Source: Chionis minor | Lineage: Eukaryota > Chordata > Aves > Charadriiformes > Chionididae | Length of the DNA: 64,000 bases | NCBI GenBank assembly: GCA_013398295.1 | Contig: VZSF01011151.1 | Location: forward strand, 186,974 to 250,973 | Direction of reading: 5' to 3' | Shown here: one piece after another, positions 1 through 11,024 of the stretch | How positions within the stretch are numbered: position 1 is the first letter of the stretch | Layout: each line of letters opens with the position of its first letter | Program-made: the position numbers and the translations under genes | Notes under the pieces: generated by a model | The model's database searches: none | The model's input: the letters and a program-made list of their open reading frames with translations, nothing else | What the model was told of the DNA's origin: nothing

Positions 1-2639
1 CACAACTTTTTTACCCAGATATCCCAAAACAATGTGTTATTCAGGTAAAGCTTGTATTAGCATGCACTTGGATGAAATCAGGGTTCTACTCAGATAACCG
101 TGTCCTTCTTATTTGGACAAATGCTTTATCCCTAATGTCAGACTCGGACACCAAACTGTATCTTTTTATCTCATCTTCCTTTAGCAGCCTTTGAATTCCA
201 TCCCATTGGCCGGAACAGTAATTTTTGTAGATCTAACAGATACCAAACCAGCAAACCTTAAAAAAAGTCAGTGTTTGCAGTGGTCTCGCTGACTAGGACC
301 AAGAAACAAGATTCAGCTCTCATGTCTGTTCAATGGAAGAGGAAACTTTATTTTTATTTCCAGAAAATGGATCAAACTTCTTTGTACCTCAGACTATTTT
401 GGCAACAGTAAGGAGATCAGTAAAGTGAATAACCTCACTGCACCTACTCTTCAAGACCCGAGATTTCTCATAATCACTCATACAGAAAAAAATTCACTAA
501 GACTCTGAGGGATCTTGGAAAAAGCAAAGACAATTTACCAGGTATTTTTCTCTTCTTTCACTCATTACAGTCTCGTAGTTCCAAAAAAAACATGGAAGAA
601 TATCTCAAAGAAACTTAGTTTCCTTGCCAGACAGTGCAATTAAGTGTTTGAGCACGTAATGATGTCATTGAGGAAGCCTCATTTGCTTAAGTTCCTTATC
701 CTCATTTCAATTCACAGGCTGAATGGGGTGCTATTTTTACATATATACATGCTTGTTTTTTTTTTTTTTTATCATTCTGGGACTTCTGCTCTGCTGGGAC
801 CATTAAGACTGTTAAATTCTGAATAATCTGCCAGATGAGAAAATAGGTGCCAATATTGATTCTGATTCACAGCACCTGGACCCTGTTGTGTTTTTAAATA
901 TTACATAAGCAAAACTTGGGATTGAGAAGAACTGCCATTGGTAGTATTGCAAATATAGATTTTTTCCAAGAATTAATGGATCTATAACATATTGTATATT
1001 TTATGTGTTGTGCAAACTTGATTATTCTAAAAAAGATCATAATAAATTATAGAAATACTTCTCTGTATCAGCTTCTTCTCTGTATACTCTGTCTCTAGGT
1101 GAGAAAGAAGATAAAGAGCAGGCTTACCTCTGAAGCCAGTGTGCCATCTCTGGCAATAAGGCAGAGAAGCCCTGCCGTCTGGGAGGGGGTCACACTGAAA
1201 GTAAACCATGCACCTAGAGATTTCTCTCTGCTCTTTTCCTACCTCGCATTGGATCAAAGTAAGTGAGAAGCAGAAGAGCAGAATAAATCATCGCCGTGAC
1301 CACTCCTTCCCCAGGCATCACCACTGTCCTCAGTAACCGTCTCCCATGGCACTGACCTTCACTAACACTCATGGCAGGTGCTGTGACTCTGGGGGCATGG
1401 CTGCTCTTGGCATTACCTTACCTCTCTGTGGCCGTGACCCCATAAGCCTGGAGCTCTTCCCACAACCAGATTGTCCACTCTGCCTTCTGCAGAGAAGGCC
1501 TTCAAGTTGATGGGACTGAGTGGAGTACCCATCATTTTTACCCCTGCAATGCTTTATCCTTCCTCTCCCCTCTCTCTTCTTCCATACAGATGGACAATTT
1601 TTCTTCATCCAAATTTTGTTTCCCCCTTCATCTCCTTTTCTGCTAATAAGAAACAGGATCTTCCCATAAATCAGTGAGACCCTGGCTTCATGGCATCAAG
1701 AGGTGGCTATTTGACGTGAAGGATCACAGCAACCGCAGGCCCAGTTTCCTATTCCAGAGCAGAGGAAAAGCAGTTCGAGCAATGGCTGGTTGTGGATTCC
1801 TAGAGTAAAAATAAAAGGCAAGGCTGTGAACATCCTTTCTCCAGCAGACTCTTCTTGTTTTCTGTAATGTGCCATTCAGCGGGCAACCTGGACTGCTCGT
1901 TGGTATAAGATGGCATAGTTCCACTGAAAATCAGTGTGAGTTTTTGCGCTTACACATATACTGTGCCCAGCACCAGTCATTGTTTCTTCTTTCTGTAGTG
2001 AAAGAACATTTTTTCAAAACAGTATACATTTATACTCATCAGTATATCGAATAGCCTATAAATTACACAAAAAGCTTGTAGATTTCAAAGTGCTTTTATG
2101 TAATCTGTGTGCTTGTGCTTGGTAGGCAGAATCAAGCTACGAACTCCTACACCAAATTGCAGTGTACAGTTCCCAGCTGTAGAAACCCTAATGTGTAAAA
2201 TAATATGAGGTGAGGGGAAAGACATAGTCCAGTATCATATGTCTTAACACAGTCAGCAGTGGAAGGGGGAATAAAGAAAACCACTCTTCTGAAAACCTAA
2301 ACAGTGTAGATAACCTATGCCTTTCATAAATCTGCTCTTTGGATTTCTTTTTTTCTTTTTACAATAGTCTGCTGATATTTTGTATTTTGCCCCAGTATCC
2401 CAAGGATTTTTAGAAACTGCATTTTATATGTGGAGAGAAAATTCTATAAGCTTTGAAATCTAGCCACCTCTTGTTTGTAAGAAACCATGAAATACTATAA
2501 CAAAAATGATAAATAGCAGTAACTATCTGAAGCATGCAGTTTACAAGGAGAAAGAAGCAATGTTTTTATCAATCACAGAAATGTTGAAGTGAAAGAATAA
2601 GAAAGCCTAGCACATATCAAGCCCATTTTTTAAAACTCC
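1..2639. other. Unique AT-rich non-coding stretch
   Basis: I see no gene or recognisable repeat here. Reading frames are all below 80 codons, occur on both strands, and have the composition of chance frames in AT-rich DNA. A run of 14 T lies at about 757-770. There is no CpG cluster and no convincing splice-bounded exon. Confidence 0.6.
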
Positions 2640-3750
2640 AATGAAACACTTCAATAGTCTTCATCAGTAGCTGGTTCCACTCACTGCTTTGTTATCTTTA
2701 CAACATATTCCTAAATCTCCCTTACTGCATATTAAGTCAGTATTTTATTGCCCTGCCCTGCAAGTACAGCACAGAGAACAAGCATTCATTTTCTGTCCTT
2801 TTTAGTATACTGTCTTCTACAGTGGAAGATTACATGTCCTCCTCACTTATCTTCCCACTTGTAAAATTGTTGAAATTTGTTCTCCTTTTCTTAAATGTCA
2901 CTCTTACTGAAATTCTTGTCCCGCTACTCTCTTCTGGGTTTGCCTACATCTACATTTCCTTAAGGTGTGCTCATACGAGGCCTCATCAGCACTAAGTAGA
3001 ACAGGATAATTTCTGTCTGTGTCTTACATGTGATAATCCTGAAATAAGATGTGGTTTCTCCAACAGCTCAATATTTGTAATTCATTTTTATCTTGTCATC
3101 CATTAGATCTTTTAGATTTTTTTTTTCTAAAATATTGCTTCTTTTCTAATTGTACCATATTTTGGCATTTATTAAGTTGATTTCTCGTGAAAGGTAGGAC
3201 TTCTCTTTACTGGATCTCATCAACACTTTGGATCATTTCTTCAACTGACAAAGACATTTCTAAATTCTGCACCAGTTCTTAAAGAATTTGAACCACCCTT
3301 GTGGTGCCATCTATGTGTTTTGTTAATGCACCATCTACACTATCACACAGCACATTACTGGAAATATGGATGAGTAGCAGGTCTAAGTCAATCCTCTGCA
3401 GATCCAGATGAGAATTGGTGCCTCTAATAAAAAAACAAATCACTGACAGCTTCTGCTCGAGTGAAGTTTTAAAATCATTTGTACAGTAATTTCATGTGGA
3501 CTTCATGTTGTTTATGAGAACGTCACATGAGACAGTGTCAAAATCCTTGCTGAAGTCAATATACAGCACAATTGCAGCTTCTTCCTCATTGGCTGAGCCA
3601 GTTATCCTGTCAGAGGAGGAAATTAAATTGATTTGACATAATTTGTTCTTAGCAAATCTGTGCTGTCTTGTTTTCTATCACTTAACTTTTTTCTCTAAGC
3701 CTATAAATTGATCACTTAATAATCTTGCTCTACTACCTTAGTACTGAAAT
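2640..3750 (-). mobile_element. Ancient CR1-like LINE, 3' half of ORF2, heavily decayed
   Basis: Read on the minus strand, this 1.1 kb follows the order of a CR1 element. The RT core is at the high-coordinate end and the sequence runs towards the 3' region at about 2640. Positions 3507-3578 (minus strand) translate without a stop and contain YIDFSKDFDTVS, the palm motif A of CR1/L3-type reverse transcriptases with its catalytic Asp. Around 3610-3660 the antisense of the conserved block upstream of motif A is still legible. Positions 2690-2780 resemble the C-terminal region seen in younger copies (10391-11024 and 45066-45471), but with many substitutions. No long frame survives, so it is a dead fossil. 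It is clearly older than the other CR1 copies in the window. Subfamily (CR1 versus L3) is not resolvable by eye. Confidence 0.72.
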
Positions 3751-3826
3751 TTGGAAGTCTGCCTTAATTTCTGAGTTCTTCTTTTTTTTAAAGATGTCAC
3801 TGTCAGAATTTTAGTTCATGGGTAGC

Positions 3827-3849
3827 AAAAAAAAAAAAAAAAAAAAAAA
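3827..3849 (+). repeat. Poly(A) run, 23 A
   Basis: An uninterrupted run of 23 A on the plus strand. It lies at the 5' (high-coordinate) side of the minus-strand LINE at 2640-3750, so it is not that element's tail. No retrotransposed sequence ending in this tail is recognisable upstream on the plus strand. Such runs are prone to length errors in assemblies. Confidence 0.9.
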
Positions 3850-6589
3850 TTACATATGAACTACCACAAGTGAAATCCAGAAACATGGACAGATTGTGAC
3901 CTCACACACTTCAACATTGGCTTAGCGCAGCAACAGTACATATCTGATACAATTCATTTTAGGACAGTAATACAACTAATTATAGGTGCGGAAAATATAG
4001 AACTTAATCTTCTGTGCTTCACCTGCACTGAATCTTTGTGGTTGCCCTTTGTGATGTATTTATGTTTACCAAAACTCCTTGGTTACGTTTTAACTGCCAC
4101 TCTAAAAGCACTCAAATTAGGAACAGGACACAAGGGAAAGTCCTGCCCTGCATCTCCACAAAGAGACCACACTGCTGTCTGACAAATCAAGTGACTGACG
4201 TGCGAAGGAGAATATGTGTTTCTGCTGCTCTGAGACACGTAAAGCAGAAAGGGAGAAGTAGAGGCCATGGCTAAGCTCCTGCTGCCAGTACCAAACAAAG
4301 AAGGGAAAGACAGCATTAAGCTTGTAAAGATCAGAAACAAGAATCGTACAAGACACATACACCTTTGAACTGCACAGGGCTTCTTTTCTTTTCATTATCA
4401 TTAAAATAAGAAGTCCCTTGAATGTTTATGTTAGTCCAAATCATACTATAGTCACTTCAGCATAAATGCCTTGAAATCAGTGAGTACTGGTGTCAAATTC
4501 ACATCCACTGTAAGATCAGTCATGCTTTTTCTCTTTTTTTAACAGAATGCAGAACAAATAACCTAGGTCTTTCTAGGGAAACTCCTATGAATACATTCTG
4601 TGTTTCTCCTTTGCTACATTTTAAGAAAATATCTTAATTACAACTGCTAACAGATTCAAAAGTTTCATTTTTCAGTTGGCCCAAACTAAGCAAATCAAAA
4701 CATATCTAATTTGTGAAGTACATCATGAAACCATTGGGCTTCTCTGTCAGAAAGCAAAAGGTCCATGGGGACTATTTGCATTTTCCATCTTTCTTGAGGT
4801 TTTCAGATGGAGCCATAAAGGATTTATGAATGAATTAGGCAGCAAGCCTCCATGACTTTGCTGTACTTTAGATATTCCTTGTAATTATTCCTTTCTGAGT
4901 CTTAAATTTCCATAAATAATAATTATAGATAAAGGATGGGAGGTGATTTTATTTTGGTTTTATTTCCTTTTCTTTTACCCATGAGAGTGCCTTAAAATGT
5001 TTGAGCTAGCTCTGTTTCCTGCAGCAGTCATATAACCACCTCCTGTCTAGACAGAAATATCAATATATTCTGGCCATATAAAGAAAGGCCAGGAAAGAAC
5101 AGTAGAAATCAAAAGACAAAGAGATCTGGGATTTGAAGAGGTCTCTCAGCAAATGTTTGTACCAATATTTATTGTGTTTATCCAAATAAAAAAATCCTTC
5201 CAAGCTTGCTTTAAAAAGGATGTAATGCTTACATACATTTCTGTTTTCACTGGGCTCTACGATATTTTCTTTGCATTTTGAATGGTTTTTCCTTGAAAAA
5301 AGCGGTCAGCATCAAACTCAGGATTTATGTAATTCAAAGGAGAATCGTTGTACAATCAACTAAAGAAAGATTAACACCATGGTATGTACAAAACAATAAG
5401 ACATTCAAAGTTTAATGGAAAAAATATCACAACACTACTTCTGCACCCTACAACTGTAGACTAAAATTAGAGCTCTACTATAATTTCATGGTGCAAACAT
5501 TCTTCACTGGTGCATTACAATATATGCATTTTTAAAATTTTGTTTTCATTCAACTCTGGACCATATTAATGAAACAGGCATTTTTGAAAAAAAATTCTAT
5601 CCTAAGTAGAAAATGTTAATGTCAGGCAATCAATTGAGTCTCAAAGAGACTTTATTTCTGTCTGTTCCTATTTTTACTTTTATTGTATTGAATCTCTTGC
5701 TTTTGAAATAATTTCATTTTGGAAACTTTACACAGCAGTAAACAAAAGAAAAGATGATGTGGATGAAAATTTGGCAACAAATACTAAAGCAATTTAGTAG
5801 TCGCTGGTGTTCACACAATATATGAACATGCTATTCAAGAGAATAATAATTACTGACCTAATTACTGACTTGTGTTTTGGAGTTCCTACTTGAACAAATG
5901 CATATGAATATTAGTTTTATTAAGTACTTTCAAGGAGAAATCTTTCCACGAAAGCAGTGAAAAATTTAGAGAAAAATAAAATTTTCACAAATGTAAAAAA
6001 ATCCATAGATTATGAATTTTTTTTGCTGTTCATAATTTTTCTTCTAAAAAAGTCAATCAAATGTTTGCAGAATTTACCTTTCTACTACTAGGATGTTTCA
6101 TTACTGGTTATATAGATATCTGTTATTTTCAAAATGCTGACAAATGATTGACAAATTACTGAAAGATAGGTAAAAAAGGTCACTGGGCGGATGGATGTCA
6201 GTATAGGCTAACACATGTACACGTGCTGAAATTATTTTTTTGCATCCCAATTATACTGTATTATTTCATACAGGAAAGGAAATCTGGTGTCTGCTCTCTT
6301 TTTTTTCTGTGTTGAAGATCTCACCAAATTTCTTCGAGGAAGGCATTTGTAAAAATAATGTGTAAGAACTTTAGATTTGGTTCAGAGTAGCAGAATGGGT
6401 AATAATTAATTCTCAACATAGGATTCCCATGAGCTCATTCAATCCACCCTTTTGAAAAGATCATCTATTCTGCTCCCTCAAGTTTACCGAAGATGTGTTG
6501 CTTTTAAAGCCGCAGTTTTGAATTTTCCTGAATTTTTTTACTTTTTTACTCCCTCATAATCCCTGCTTTTGGTATCCTGTTTTAAGCAC
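3850..6589. other. Unique AT-rich non-coding stretch
   Basis: No gene, mobile element or RNA gene recognised. Three overlapping frames at 4038-4401 on both strands are under 95 codons and have no recognisable domain. Much of 5200-6100 is strongly A/T-rich, with scattered TAAT-type homeodomain core motifs. This is common in such composition and not evidence of function by itself. Confidence 0.55.
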
Positions 6590-7150
6590 TGTGACATCAT
6601 ACTGCACCACCGGAAAGCACACAGCAATTTGTTTAGACCGTCTAGCTTTGGGGGAATATTTATAGAGCTGTCTGTGCACTGAAATCCTGCCACAGAACAA
6701 AACAAGCTCTAATCTTTTGGGGATCTACATGATCAAGTCAAATGCCAGCATTGACACTTGGTGTGATTAAACAGGCTGTTGTATCTTTATAAACTGATTA
6801 TACAGCAATGCAGGCTCTTCTACCGGAGGGAGGTGGCATTAATGCAAACAGTGAGCCTGAGAATAGTCTCTTTTATCCTCTAAGGTTAGTTTTGTTCCAC
6901 CACTGATGTCAAAGAGAGAGCTGACACTGCCACAGAACCTCAAACTGCCTCATGAACACATTGCTATCAATTTCATCACCTGTAATATCAGTGCCTGTGG
7001 AAGTTACCTGGCATTCTGCCTTATATCACAGAAAGCGCCATCATCATACAGACTCTTTCTGCAATAGAAACAATGGCAGTCACAGCGAGACTTTTCAGGA
7101 AAATGAATTGAATGAAAATGATAATGTTGACATCTATATTAATGTTTGAT
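6590..7150. promoter_or_regulatory. Possible conserved non-coding element (speculative)
   Basis: This block has balanced composition, few simple runs and a high density of transcription-factor-like words, including GTGACATCA near 6590 and TTTATAAACTGATTA near 6790. It stands out from the AT-rich flanks. A 65-codon frame at 6952-7149 (plus) begins with Met and ends in TGA, but I recognise no domain and see no clear splice context. The regulatory call is an inference from texture only. It could equally be ordinary unique sequence. Confidence 0.2.
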
Positions 7151-7385
7151 GGCCAGTGAAAAAAGGCTTCCTATAAACCAAAAGAGTAAAGAATGTCGAG
7201 GTTTGTCTAGGCTTTCATTAGCATTAACCAGTGTTTGATACTCATTGAAGGCAGAACATAAAATTTCCATTCATTGCATTTTTTTTAGGAAGGTAAAAAT
7301 CATCTATTGGAAGAAAATGTTTGAGGGGAAAAACTGAGAGAGGTGAGAAATACATTCAGGGCACAGGAGGAGAGTCTGATTTGAC

Positions 7386-7769
7386 TTATTTTTCTGACTG
7401 GCACAGCCTGTAGGATCTTAGACACATCATTTCTAACTGTACTGAAGGTACTGTATGCTTCTTCTCCATAAAGTATGTCTCTTTCCTGTGATTTGCCTGT
7501 GCCTCCTTATGTCTCTCCACTGTCTTGCCTGGATGACCATTGCTGGAATCAAACAGTAACCCCTTCAAACATGGAGGCAGCAGGGGATTCGAGAAACTTA
7601 GGGGCTTCATGTGAGGGCCCACAGGATACATAACAGATTGGTGGCTTTTATTCACTGCCACTAACAGCTGGGAGAGTTGTAGAGAAGCCACCGGGCCATA
7701 TAAAATGGTGCCATATATAATGGTGCCATGGGTCACACGCACTCTGTAGGCTGCGGGTCTGGCCCGCAC
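7386..7769 (-). CDS. Unassigned 127-codon reading frame
   Basis: An uninterrupted frame of 127 codons on the minus strand, starting RARPAAYRVRV after the initial Met and ending CQSEK. I do not recognise the product and see no signal peptide, membrane segment or known domain. Residues 15-25 contain a short repeat (GTIIY then GTILY), produced by a 15-bp tandem duplication at 7696-7725. The 5' end of the frame (7750-7769) overlaps the CpG-containing hairpin cluster. Its length is only slightly beyond what chance frames reach in this window. It may be the remnant of an LTR or other dispersed repeat rather than a host gene. There is no evidence of expression or splicing. Confidence 0.2.
   Translation of the reverse strand: MRARPAAYRVRVTHGTIIYGTILYGPVASLQLSQLLVAVNKSHQSVMYPVGPHMKPLSFSNPLLPPCLKGLLFDSSNGHPGKTVERHKEAQANHRKETYFMEKKHTVPSVQLEMMCLRSYRLCQSEK
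7696..7725. repeat. 15-bp tandem duplication, two copies
   Basis: Two adjacent 15-bp units, CCATATAAAATGGTG and CCATATATAATGGTG, differ at one position. A third partial unit (CCATGG) follows. The units contain TATA-like words on both strands, and 15 bp preserves the reading frame of the minus-strand frame that crosses it. Confidence 0.85.
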
Positions 7770-7880
7770 GTTTTCAAACGTGAGCCCTTTTGTTTGTTAA
7801 AACTCTCCTGCTACAAAAAACACTAAGCATAAAGAAAGCACGGTCATTGGTATGACCTGCTATATGGTGCTACCATATAG
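7752..7880. other. Cluster of four short perfect inverted repeats
   Basis: Four perfect stems lie within 129 bp. TGCGGG/CCCGCA has a 5-nt loop (7752-7768). CACGTTT/AAACGTG has a 2-nt loop (7767-7782) and shares two bases with the first. GGTCAT/ATGACC has a 4-nt loop (7842-7857). CTATATGGT/ACCATATAG has a 3-nt loop (7860-7880). The first two compete for the same bases, so they could not form together fully. Function is unknown. The cluster could be part of a decayed mobile element or a structured transcript, or coincidence. Confidence 0.6.
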
Positions 7881-8774
7881 TATAAATATGTGTATTTTAG
7901 CTAGATAAATGTGCAGAGAGTATGTAATTACTCTGAAGAAAGTGTCTGATTTTATGAAAGTTTTGGCAGGTGTTAGAAGTACTCTTGAAATATGACATGG
8001 TGAGTATGAAATGGAATTTGAGGTCATTCTGTTAGTTCTGAGGCAAAATTATGAAAAATCACCTTTTTTCTTTTACTGTTTAATTTTAATCACAGTCTCA
8101 CTGTACTCTAACAGTCTTAGCTACACTTGAGTTACTGAAAGTAACATTTTGAAAATAACGTAAAATACAGTTTTAAAACTGCTTATATGAGCAGAGAGTT
8201 TCCCAACTTAAAAGCTGAAGGAATACAGAAAATGAATTAGACCTTGAGTTTCTTCAATGCTAGGCAACTTATGTAAGCAGGACTGAAAGTTTTCGTAAAA
8301 TGTTTATGTTCTGTCATTTTTCCCTCAGGAGACAAAGGAAACAGTATACATCTTCCTCACTGCTTATCTTCAGCTATTTGGTAACCATAACTACATCCTA
8401 GCGTTGGCTACTTAGTAGAAACAAATACTTCTGTAGGACATCTGTTTTACATGCCTGTTAAATATTTCTTTCTTCAAAAACATCTGCAGGAATTGCTTTA
8501 TTTCATACTGAGAAGAAATTACTTTTGCTGTCCATTAAGAAAAATGAAGCAATTTCCAACTCACAACTGAGTGAGTGACTTCTGCCACACCGTGGGCAAA
8601 ATTTCAGCTTGGGTCAAGGACCATTTCTGAGAACATTTTTGCGCCCACACAGACAGGAACTGAATTCAGTGGACTTCTTGGGGATGTCTACAACAACAGG
8701 ACCTAATCACTGACCCAGATGGAGAATGGATGCCTCTTCTTGTTACCACGGATTACATCCTTACTATTGCATCT
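7881..8774. other. Unique non-coding stretch
   Basis: No gene or repeat recognised. Composition is AT-rich without long simple runs. Confidence 0.55.
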
Positions 8775-8852
8775 CAGAATTACAGAATGGTTGAGGTTAG
8801 ACCTCTGGAGGTCATCTGGTCCAAACCCCATATTCAAGCAGGGCCATCTAGA
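8775..8852 (-). mobile_element. CR1 3'-end fragment
   Basis: The plus-strand text AGAATTACAGAATGGTTGAG, followed by a GGTCATCTGGTCCAAACCCC-like segment and GCAGGGCCA, is the reverse complement of the standard avian CR1 3' untranslated end. Only the last 80 bp or so is recognisable. Sequence beyond 8852 no longer matches clearly. This short scrap fits the 5' truncation usual for CR1 insertions. Confidence 0.7.
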
Positions 8853-8947
8853 CATCATCAGAGACACCAAAACATCAAGAAATCATGTACAGCATGATCT
8901 CTTACATAAAAGCTTTCTCTTTTCCAATACAGCTTTAAAATGAATGC

Positions 8948-9241
8948 TTACATGAAATGGAGATTGTTGACATTTTTAGAGGAGCAGATGAGGTCTTTAA
9001 GGTATTTAAATTTCAAACTTTCCAATAAATCCGAATCCTTAGTCCTAGCAGTCTCATTTACAGCAGGTTCCCAAGGATGAATCGTACTGTCTGTGCTAGA
9101 AACTTGTGGCATTGGATCTACAGGCATCAGGCTTTTCATTTCCACATGTTCATAACTAGATCTTCCATGAAAATTGAGCTGACACATGCCCTTGAAAACT
9201 GAGTCCCTTGTTTTGCATGTCTTCCTTAACATGCTTTTCAT
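8948..9241 (-). CDS. Unassigned 97-codon reading frame
   Basis: A minus-strand frame of 97 codons with mixed, fairly protein-like composition (starts KSMLRKTCKTRD after Met, ends SSKNVNNLHFM). In-frame TGA lies four codons upstream of the Met, so the frame is closed at both ends. I recognise no domain, signal peptide or membrane segment. Frames of this length are expected by chance in 64 kb of this composition. Alternatives are an isolated terminal exon or an old processed pseudogene. Neither a polypyrimidine-AG acceptor nor a poly(A) signal is obvious. Confidence 0.15.
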   Translation of the reverse strand: MKSMLRKTCKTRDSVFKGMCQLNFHGRSSYEHVEMKSLMPVDPMPQVSSTDSTIHPWEPAVNETARTKDSDLLESLKFKYLKDLICSSKNVNNLHFM

Positions 9242-10390
9242 TTTAAAGCATCATAAAGCGGGGTTCAGTAGTCTCCAGTTTCAAGGCAGCAAGAAATCTT
9301 TTGACTGATCTCTGATTTCTAATGCTTGTTTGCTGGCCTAACTGTGCAAGTTTCTGTCTTCATAAAAGGGTGTTCTGTGCAAATGTCCAACTGTTTTGAA
9401 GTATGTTCAAGCAAACTTTGTATGAGGAATAAAACTCTGAAGTTTGCATTTAGACAAAAGGGAAATAGCAGCCTGTTAATTCAGTTGCATGCTGTTGTAG
9501 CTAATATCAACAGGAAACCAAGCCAGGCTGCCCACTTCTATCTTCATATACTCTCAGATGCCAGCACTGTTTTTTATTCTATTCTACTTCTGCTTGTCTT
9601 TACCTCACCCTCATTCTCCACAAGTATCTTCTGTCGCTAGTATGTCTTCCTTTCTACCTCTTCTTCCTGTGCTACTGTCTCTTTCACATTCCAAACTCAG
9701 CTCCTTTTTGTCTTACCTTTAGGCCAATAAATGAAAGCACAGCTTGGGGGCTATGGTATGTGAGAAAACATGCTATCAAGATAAAGGTTTTTATCAGGAA
9801 GGAAAAGTTGATAAGAAGTCTTGTCTAAATAGTTGAGGATGAGAATATGAGAATGACAGAAAATGCTTAAAAGGCCTAAAAACATTGAAAATAGGAAATT
9901 TGGAGACAGGAAAAATATGAGGAAGGAGATGGTTTGTGCATAGGGGGCTATTTGGAGGTGTTCATGAAACAGGTAACTGAGTAAGCACTGCTAGCATGAC
10001 AACATTGGATTAGGAGGTTTGGGCTTTTTAAAATTTAGGTTTATATCATATAATATTCAAGCTCTTAGGAAGAAAATGGAAAAAAGGCAACATTTAGTAT
10101 TTGTTTGTTCTATCCACAAGTCTCCAAATTCCATTAACCATCCAGTATATCATCCGAAATCCAAATGTGCATCAACAATAGATAATAGCAATGGACAATT
10201 TCTTTGCCTGGATTTGCCTCTTGACATGTTACTGTTTAAGTCAGGATCTTAACTTAACAGTACTATATTTAAATGCCTATTGACTAACTGGAATGATAGC
10301 TGCACAGCAGCTACTATTTTTATGCCCTTAAAGTAATTTTCTCAGGGACGACTGTGTCTGATTTTTTTAGTTCCTGTTTGTTAGTATAAC
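9242..10390. other. Unique non-coding stretch with a pyrimidine-rich patch
   Basis: No gene recognised. The stretch 9590-9720 is strongly C/T-rich on the plus strand, which lengthens the chance frame at 9326-9640. The frame at 10019-10252 has no recognisable content. Confidence 0.5.
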
Positions 10391-11024
10391 AACCCAGGTG
10401 GCCAAGAAGGCCAATGGTATCTTGGCCTGTATCAAGAATGGTGTGACCAGCAGGAGCAGGGAAGTGATTATGCCCCTGTACTCAGCACTGGTGAGGCTGC
10501 AGCTTGAGTATTGTGTTCAGTTTTGGGCACCACAGTATCGGAGAGACATTGAGGTGCTGGAGCGTGTCCAGAGAAGGGCAACGAAGCTGGCGAGGGGTCT
10601 GGAGAACAAGTCTTATGAGGAGCAGCTGAGAGAGTCGGGATTGTTTAGCCTGGAGAAGAGAAGGTTGAAGGGAGACCTTATCACTCTCTACAACTACCTG
10701 AAAGGAGGTTATAGTGAGGTGGGGATCAATCTCTTCTCCCAAGTAACAAGCGATAGGACAAGAAGAAATGGCCTCAAGTTGTGCCAGGGGAGGTTTAGGT
10801 TGGATATTAGGAAAAACTTCTTTACCAAAAGGGTTATCAAGCATTGGAATAGGCTGCCCAGGGACGTGGTGGAATCGCCATCCCTGGAGGTATTTAAAAG
10901 ACGGGTGGACGTGGTGCTGAGGGACATGGTTTAGGGATGGTTTTGGCATAGGTTTGTGGTTGGACTCGATGATCTTGAAGGTCTCTTCCAACCGAAGTGA
11001 TTCTATGATTCTATTCTATTCTGT
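10391..11024 (+). mobile_element. CR1 non-LTR retrotransposon, 5'-truncated, best preserved copy
   Basis: The element begins inside ORF2 at ACCCAGGTGGCCAAGAAGGC. It runs through the C-terminal coding region and a short 3' untranslated region, and ends in ATTCTATGATTCTATTCTAT. That short tandem tail instead of poly(A) is the hallmark of avian CR1. The 5' truncation just downstream of the RT domain is typical of CR1 integration. Its uninterrupted frame makes it the youngest-looking copy here. It is closely similar to the minus-strand copy at 45066-45471, so they probably belong to one subfamily. No clear target-site duplication is visible. Confidence 0.95.
10398..10934 (+). pseudogene. CR1 ORF2 C-terminal fragment (reverse transcriptase polyprotein)
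   Basis: This 178-codon frame without stops corresponds to the end of CR1 ORF2, beginning at the segment just after the RT palm. Landmarks in order are [114 protein letters not shown] and a final LRDMV before the stop. The endonuclease and RT catalytic regions are absent because the element is 5'-truncated, so it encodes no active enzyme. The first Met is only an internal codon, not a true start. Intact ORF2 proteins in this family are several times longer. Confidence 0.9.

Noticed and set aside
10482..10991. 169-codon minus-strand frame
   Set aside because: It is exactly antisense to the CR1 C-terminal coding region, a known side effect of CR1 codon use.
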